A DNA stretch of 6,163 bases from CAYJEO01 sp044432805 (GTDB lineage: Bacteria; Bacillota_I; Bacilli_A; RF39; UBA660), in the NCBI GenBank assembly GCA_044432805.1, contig JAWXUI010000049.1, positions 1 through 6,163 on the forward strand, given 5' to 3'. The notes below the pieces were generated by a model. That model saw nothing but the letters and a program-made list of their open reading frames with translations, was not told where the DNA came from and did no database searches. The translations under genes were made by a program, and so were the position numbers. Each line of letters opens with the position of its first letter. The first letter of the stretch is position 1. Of the stretch, positions 4,781 through 6,163 are shown one piece after another.

Positions 4781-5683
4781 ATGGGAAATTCACCAAAAAT
4801 ATTTATATCATACTCGCATGACTCACAGGATCATAAAGATTGGGTAAAAAAGTTAGCAACAAATTTAAGAGAATATATGGGGATAGATGTTATTCTAGAT
4901 CAATGGGATTTAAGATTAGGTTCTGATTTATCTTTATTTATGGAACAAGGATTAAATTCATCAAACCTTGTACTTTGTGTATGTTCTGATAAATATGTAG
5001 AAAAAGTAAATGCTGGCAAAGGAGGTTCAGGATATGAGAAAATGATAATGGTGCCGCAACTACTATCCGACACCTCAATTGAGCATATAATTCCAATAAA
5101 AAGAAATAATCTAAATAATTGCATGCCTGCATTTTTATCTACAAAATTGTATATTGATTTTAATAATGATGAATGTTATTTAAAAAATTTGAGTAAAATT
5201 ACATATAGAATTTATAATCAAGATAATGCACAAAAACCAGCTCTAGGACGAAATCCATTTGCAATCAACAATTTTAGTGATTTAGATATGAAAATAATTT
5301 TAGAAAAAACAAAATTTCAAAATCATGAAATGAGTGGTAACGAAAAATTTAACTTTTTGAACAATAGTGGAAAATTCATTATAGGTTCAGGAGAATACCA
5401 ATTTACTACTAAGTGGTCTAAATGTGGAACAAACTCAATTTACGCATATAGCGATGATGTTAAATACATAGGTTATTTATCCGGTTTCAACAAAATGCCA
5501 GAGACAGAAATTTTATGCACATTTGATTACACAAGCAGAGCAAGGCAAGTTTATTTAGGGGAAATTATTGTTTGGGTTAATTCAAATAATAATGTTGCAG
5601 TCACAAAAATATTAAATATAATAAATAAATCAAGAGACGGATCAGAAAATTTACTAGAGTTCGAATATATAATTTTCGACTAA
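4781..5683 (+). CDS. SEFIR/TIR-domain protein with unassigned C-terminal domain, probable immune effector
   Basis: Residues 5-145 form a SEFIR/TIR fold. Seen: KIFISYSHDSQDHKDWVKKL (6-25), a stretch IDVILDQWDLRLGSDL (35-50), SSNLVLCVCSDKY (60-72) and GGSGYEKMIM (81-90), where E86 sits where TIR NADases carry their catalytic Glu. Bacterial TIR domains hydrolyse NAD or make cyclic signals during phage infection; whether this one is active is inference. Residues 190-300 are a separate, strand-rich domain (FTTKWSKCGTNSIYAYS, TSRARQVYLGEIIVWVN, LLEFEYIIFD) that I cannot assign and that may sense a trigger. No membrane segment or signal peptide is present. AAGGAG at 4769-4774 is 6 nt from ATG. The gene is monocistronic: an intergenic region with a terminator separates it from the restriction operon, and its own terminator follows 19 nt after the stop. 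Confidence 0.85.
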   Translation: MGNSPKIFISYSHDSQDHKDWVKKLATNLREYMGIDVILDQWDLRLGSDLSLFMEQGLNSSNLVLCVCSDKYVEKVNAGKGGSGYEKMIMVPQLLSDTSIEHIIPIKRNNLNNCMPAFLSTKLYIDFNNDECYLKNLSKITYRIYNQDNAQKPALGRNPFAINNFSDLDMKIILEKTKFQNHEMSGNEKFNFLNNSGKFIIGSGEYQFTTKWSKCGTNSIYAYSDDVKYIGYLSGFNKMPETEILCTFDYTSRARQVYLGEIIVWVNSNNNVAVTKILNIINKSRDGSENLLEFEYIIFD

Positions 5684-5702
5684 ATTATTTAAAAATAAAA
5701 CC

Positions 5703-5731
5703 GACAAGTAGGTAAATATATTTGTCTTTTT
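5703..5731 (+). terminator. intrinsic terminator of the SEFIR/TIR gene
   Basis: GACAAGTA (5703-5710) pairs with TATTTGTC (5719-5726) in an 8-bp stem with one G-T pair and an 8-nt loop, followed by TTTTT and a further T-rich stretch. It lies 19 nt after the stop codon at 5683. Confidence 0.8.
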
Positions 5732-5845
5732 GTTTTGTGTGATGAAAAAAATTCAAAATCTTCATTAATTTAGTGATAAATCGAAAAAGTTATAGATTCG
5801 TAAATAGCAGATTTTATACAATTTTTTTAATAGAGTTAATTTATT

Positions 5846-5877
5846 TAATGGTTATTATTCTTATAAGTAAACCATTA
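5846..5877. repeat. perfect 8-bp inverted repeat with 16-nt spacer
   Basis: TAATGGTT (5846-5853) is followed by its exact reverse complement AACCATTA (5870-5877). There is no T-run directly after either arm, so it is not a standard terminator. It may be a protein-binding site or a cruciform of a replication or transfer origin; its role is unknown. Confidence 0.5.
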
Positions 5878-6034
5878 TGATTTTGTCTATTTTTTCAAAC
5901 GTTTCTTTTAAATTATCAATGTCGTGTTTATAATAAATATATCCTGTTATATTTGTAACTTAATTCTATTGATAAGTCATAGAAGAAAAAAGAAGAGAAA
6001 TAGATTGAATAAATAATAAAGAGACAATAAAATC

Positions 6035-6060
6035 AAATAAGTGGAAATACTTATTTTTTT
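6035..6060 (+). terminator. intrinsic terminator with no gene immediately upstream
   Basis: AAATAAGT (6035-6042) pairs perfectly with ACTTATTT (6049-6056) over a 6-nt loop GGAAAT, followed by TTTT. The nearest + strand gene ends at 5683 and already has its own terminator. This one may therefore end a short transcript starting within 5730-6000, for example from TATAAT at 5929-5934, or be left from a lost gene. Confidence 0.65.
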
Positions 6061-6163
6061 CTTGTAATTAAATGTATTTAGTTTAGGAGTTAGTAAAAAG
6101 AAGTTATTTAAAATATAAAAATAATATAACATTTATATTAAGATGTGTTAGATAAGATTGTAT

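Larger units (their letters stand above)
5732..6163. other. gene-free AT-rich region at the right end
   Basis: No reading frame here has both a ribosome binding site and a plausible length. The region holds an 8-bp inverted repeat (5846-5877), a start-less minus-strand frame of 32 codons (5861-5959) that could be a gene relic, a TATAAT at 5929-5934, and a terminator at 6035-6060. An AGGAG near 6085 is not followed by a start codon at suitable spacing. It could hold a replication or transfer site of the element, but nothing in the sequence proves this. Confidence 0.5.

Noticed and set aside
5747..5775. Short ATG frame (MKKIQNLH) after the SEFIR/TIR terminator
   Set aside because: Eight codons only and no ribosome binding site.

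Overview
The window is very AT-rich (roughly a quarter G+C by eye). Its genes have strong AGGAG/GAGG ribosome binding sites, its promoters have TATAAT-type -10 boxes, and TAA, TAG and TGA all end genes. This fits a low-GC Bacillota (Firmicutes) host using the standard bacterial code. The left edge holds the C-terminal tail of what looks like a Pre/MobV plasmid mobilisation protein, so the setting is probably a mobilisable plasmid or another mobile element carrying defence cargo.

Bases 303-4163 form one compact + strand operon. It starts at an extended -10 promoter and encodes a Dcm-type DNA (cytosine-5) methyltransferase, a PD-(D/E)XK restriction endonuclease with an EcoRII/SsoII-like catalytic core (14-nt overlap), an ASCH-domain protein (4-nt ATGA overlap), and a lysine-rich protein whose frame breaks at an A AAA AAG slip heptamer. 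The -1 frame continues directly into a 303-codon reading frame that has no ribosome binding site and ends in one transmembrane helix. The last two frames therefore look like one roughly 472-residue tail-anchored protein, made by programmed -1 frameshifting or transcriptional slippage, or broken by a one-base indel.

Bases 4164-4780 contain no intact gene. They hold a predicted small RNA (about 4213-4310: promoter, a hairpin with a U-turn-like loop, intrinsic terminator) and a decayed AlbA_2 (Schlafen-like) DNA-binding domain gene with several stops.

Bases 4781-5683 encode a stand-alone SEFIR/TIR-domain protein with an unassigned C-terminal domain, probably an immune effector, followed by its own terminator. 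The remaining 480 bases have no supported gene. They hold a perfect 8-bp inverted repeat, a second clear intrinsic terminator with no gene in front of it, and a possible relic frame on the minus strand.

Taken together this is a small defence cassette on a mobile backbone: a type II restriction-modification pair with two co-translated accessory proteins, followed by a TIR/SEFIR gene. The least explained parts are the slip-site protein, the ASCH gene fused into the restriction operon, and the orphan small RNA.
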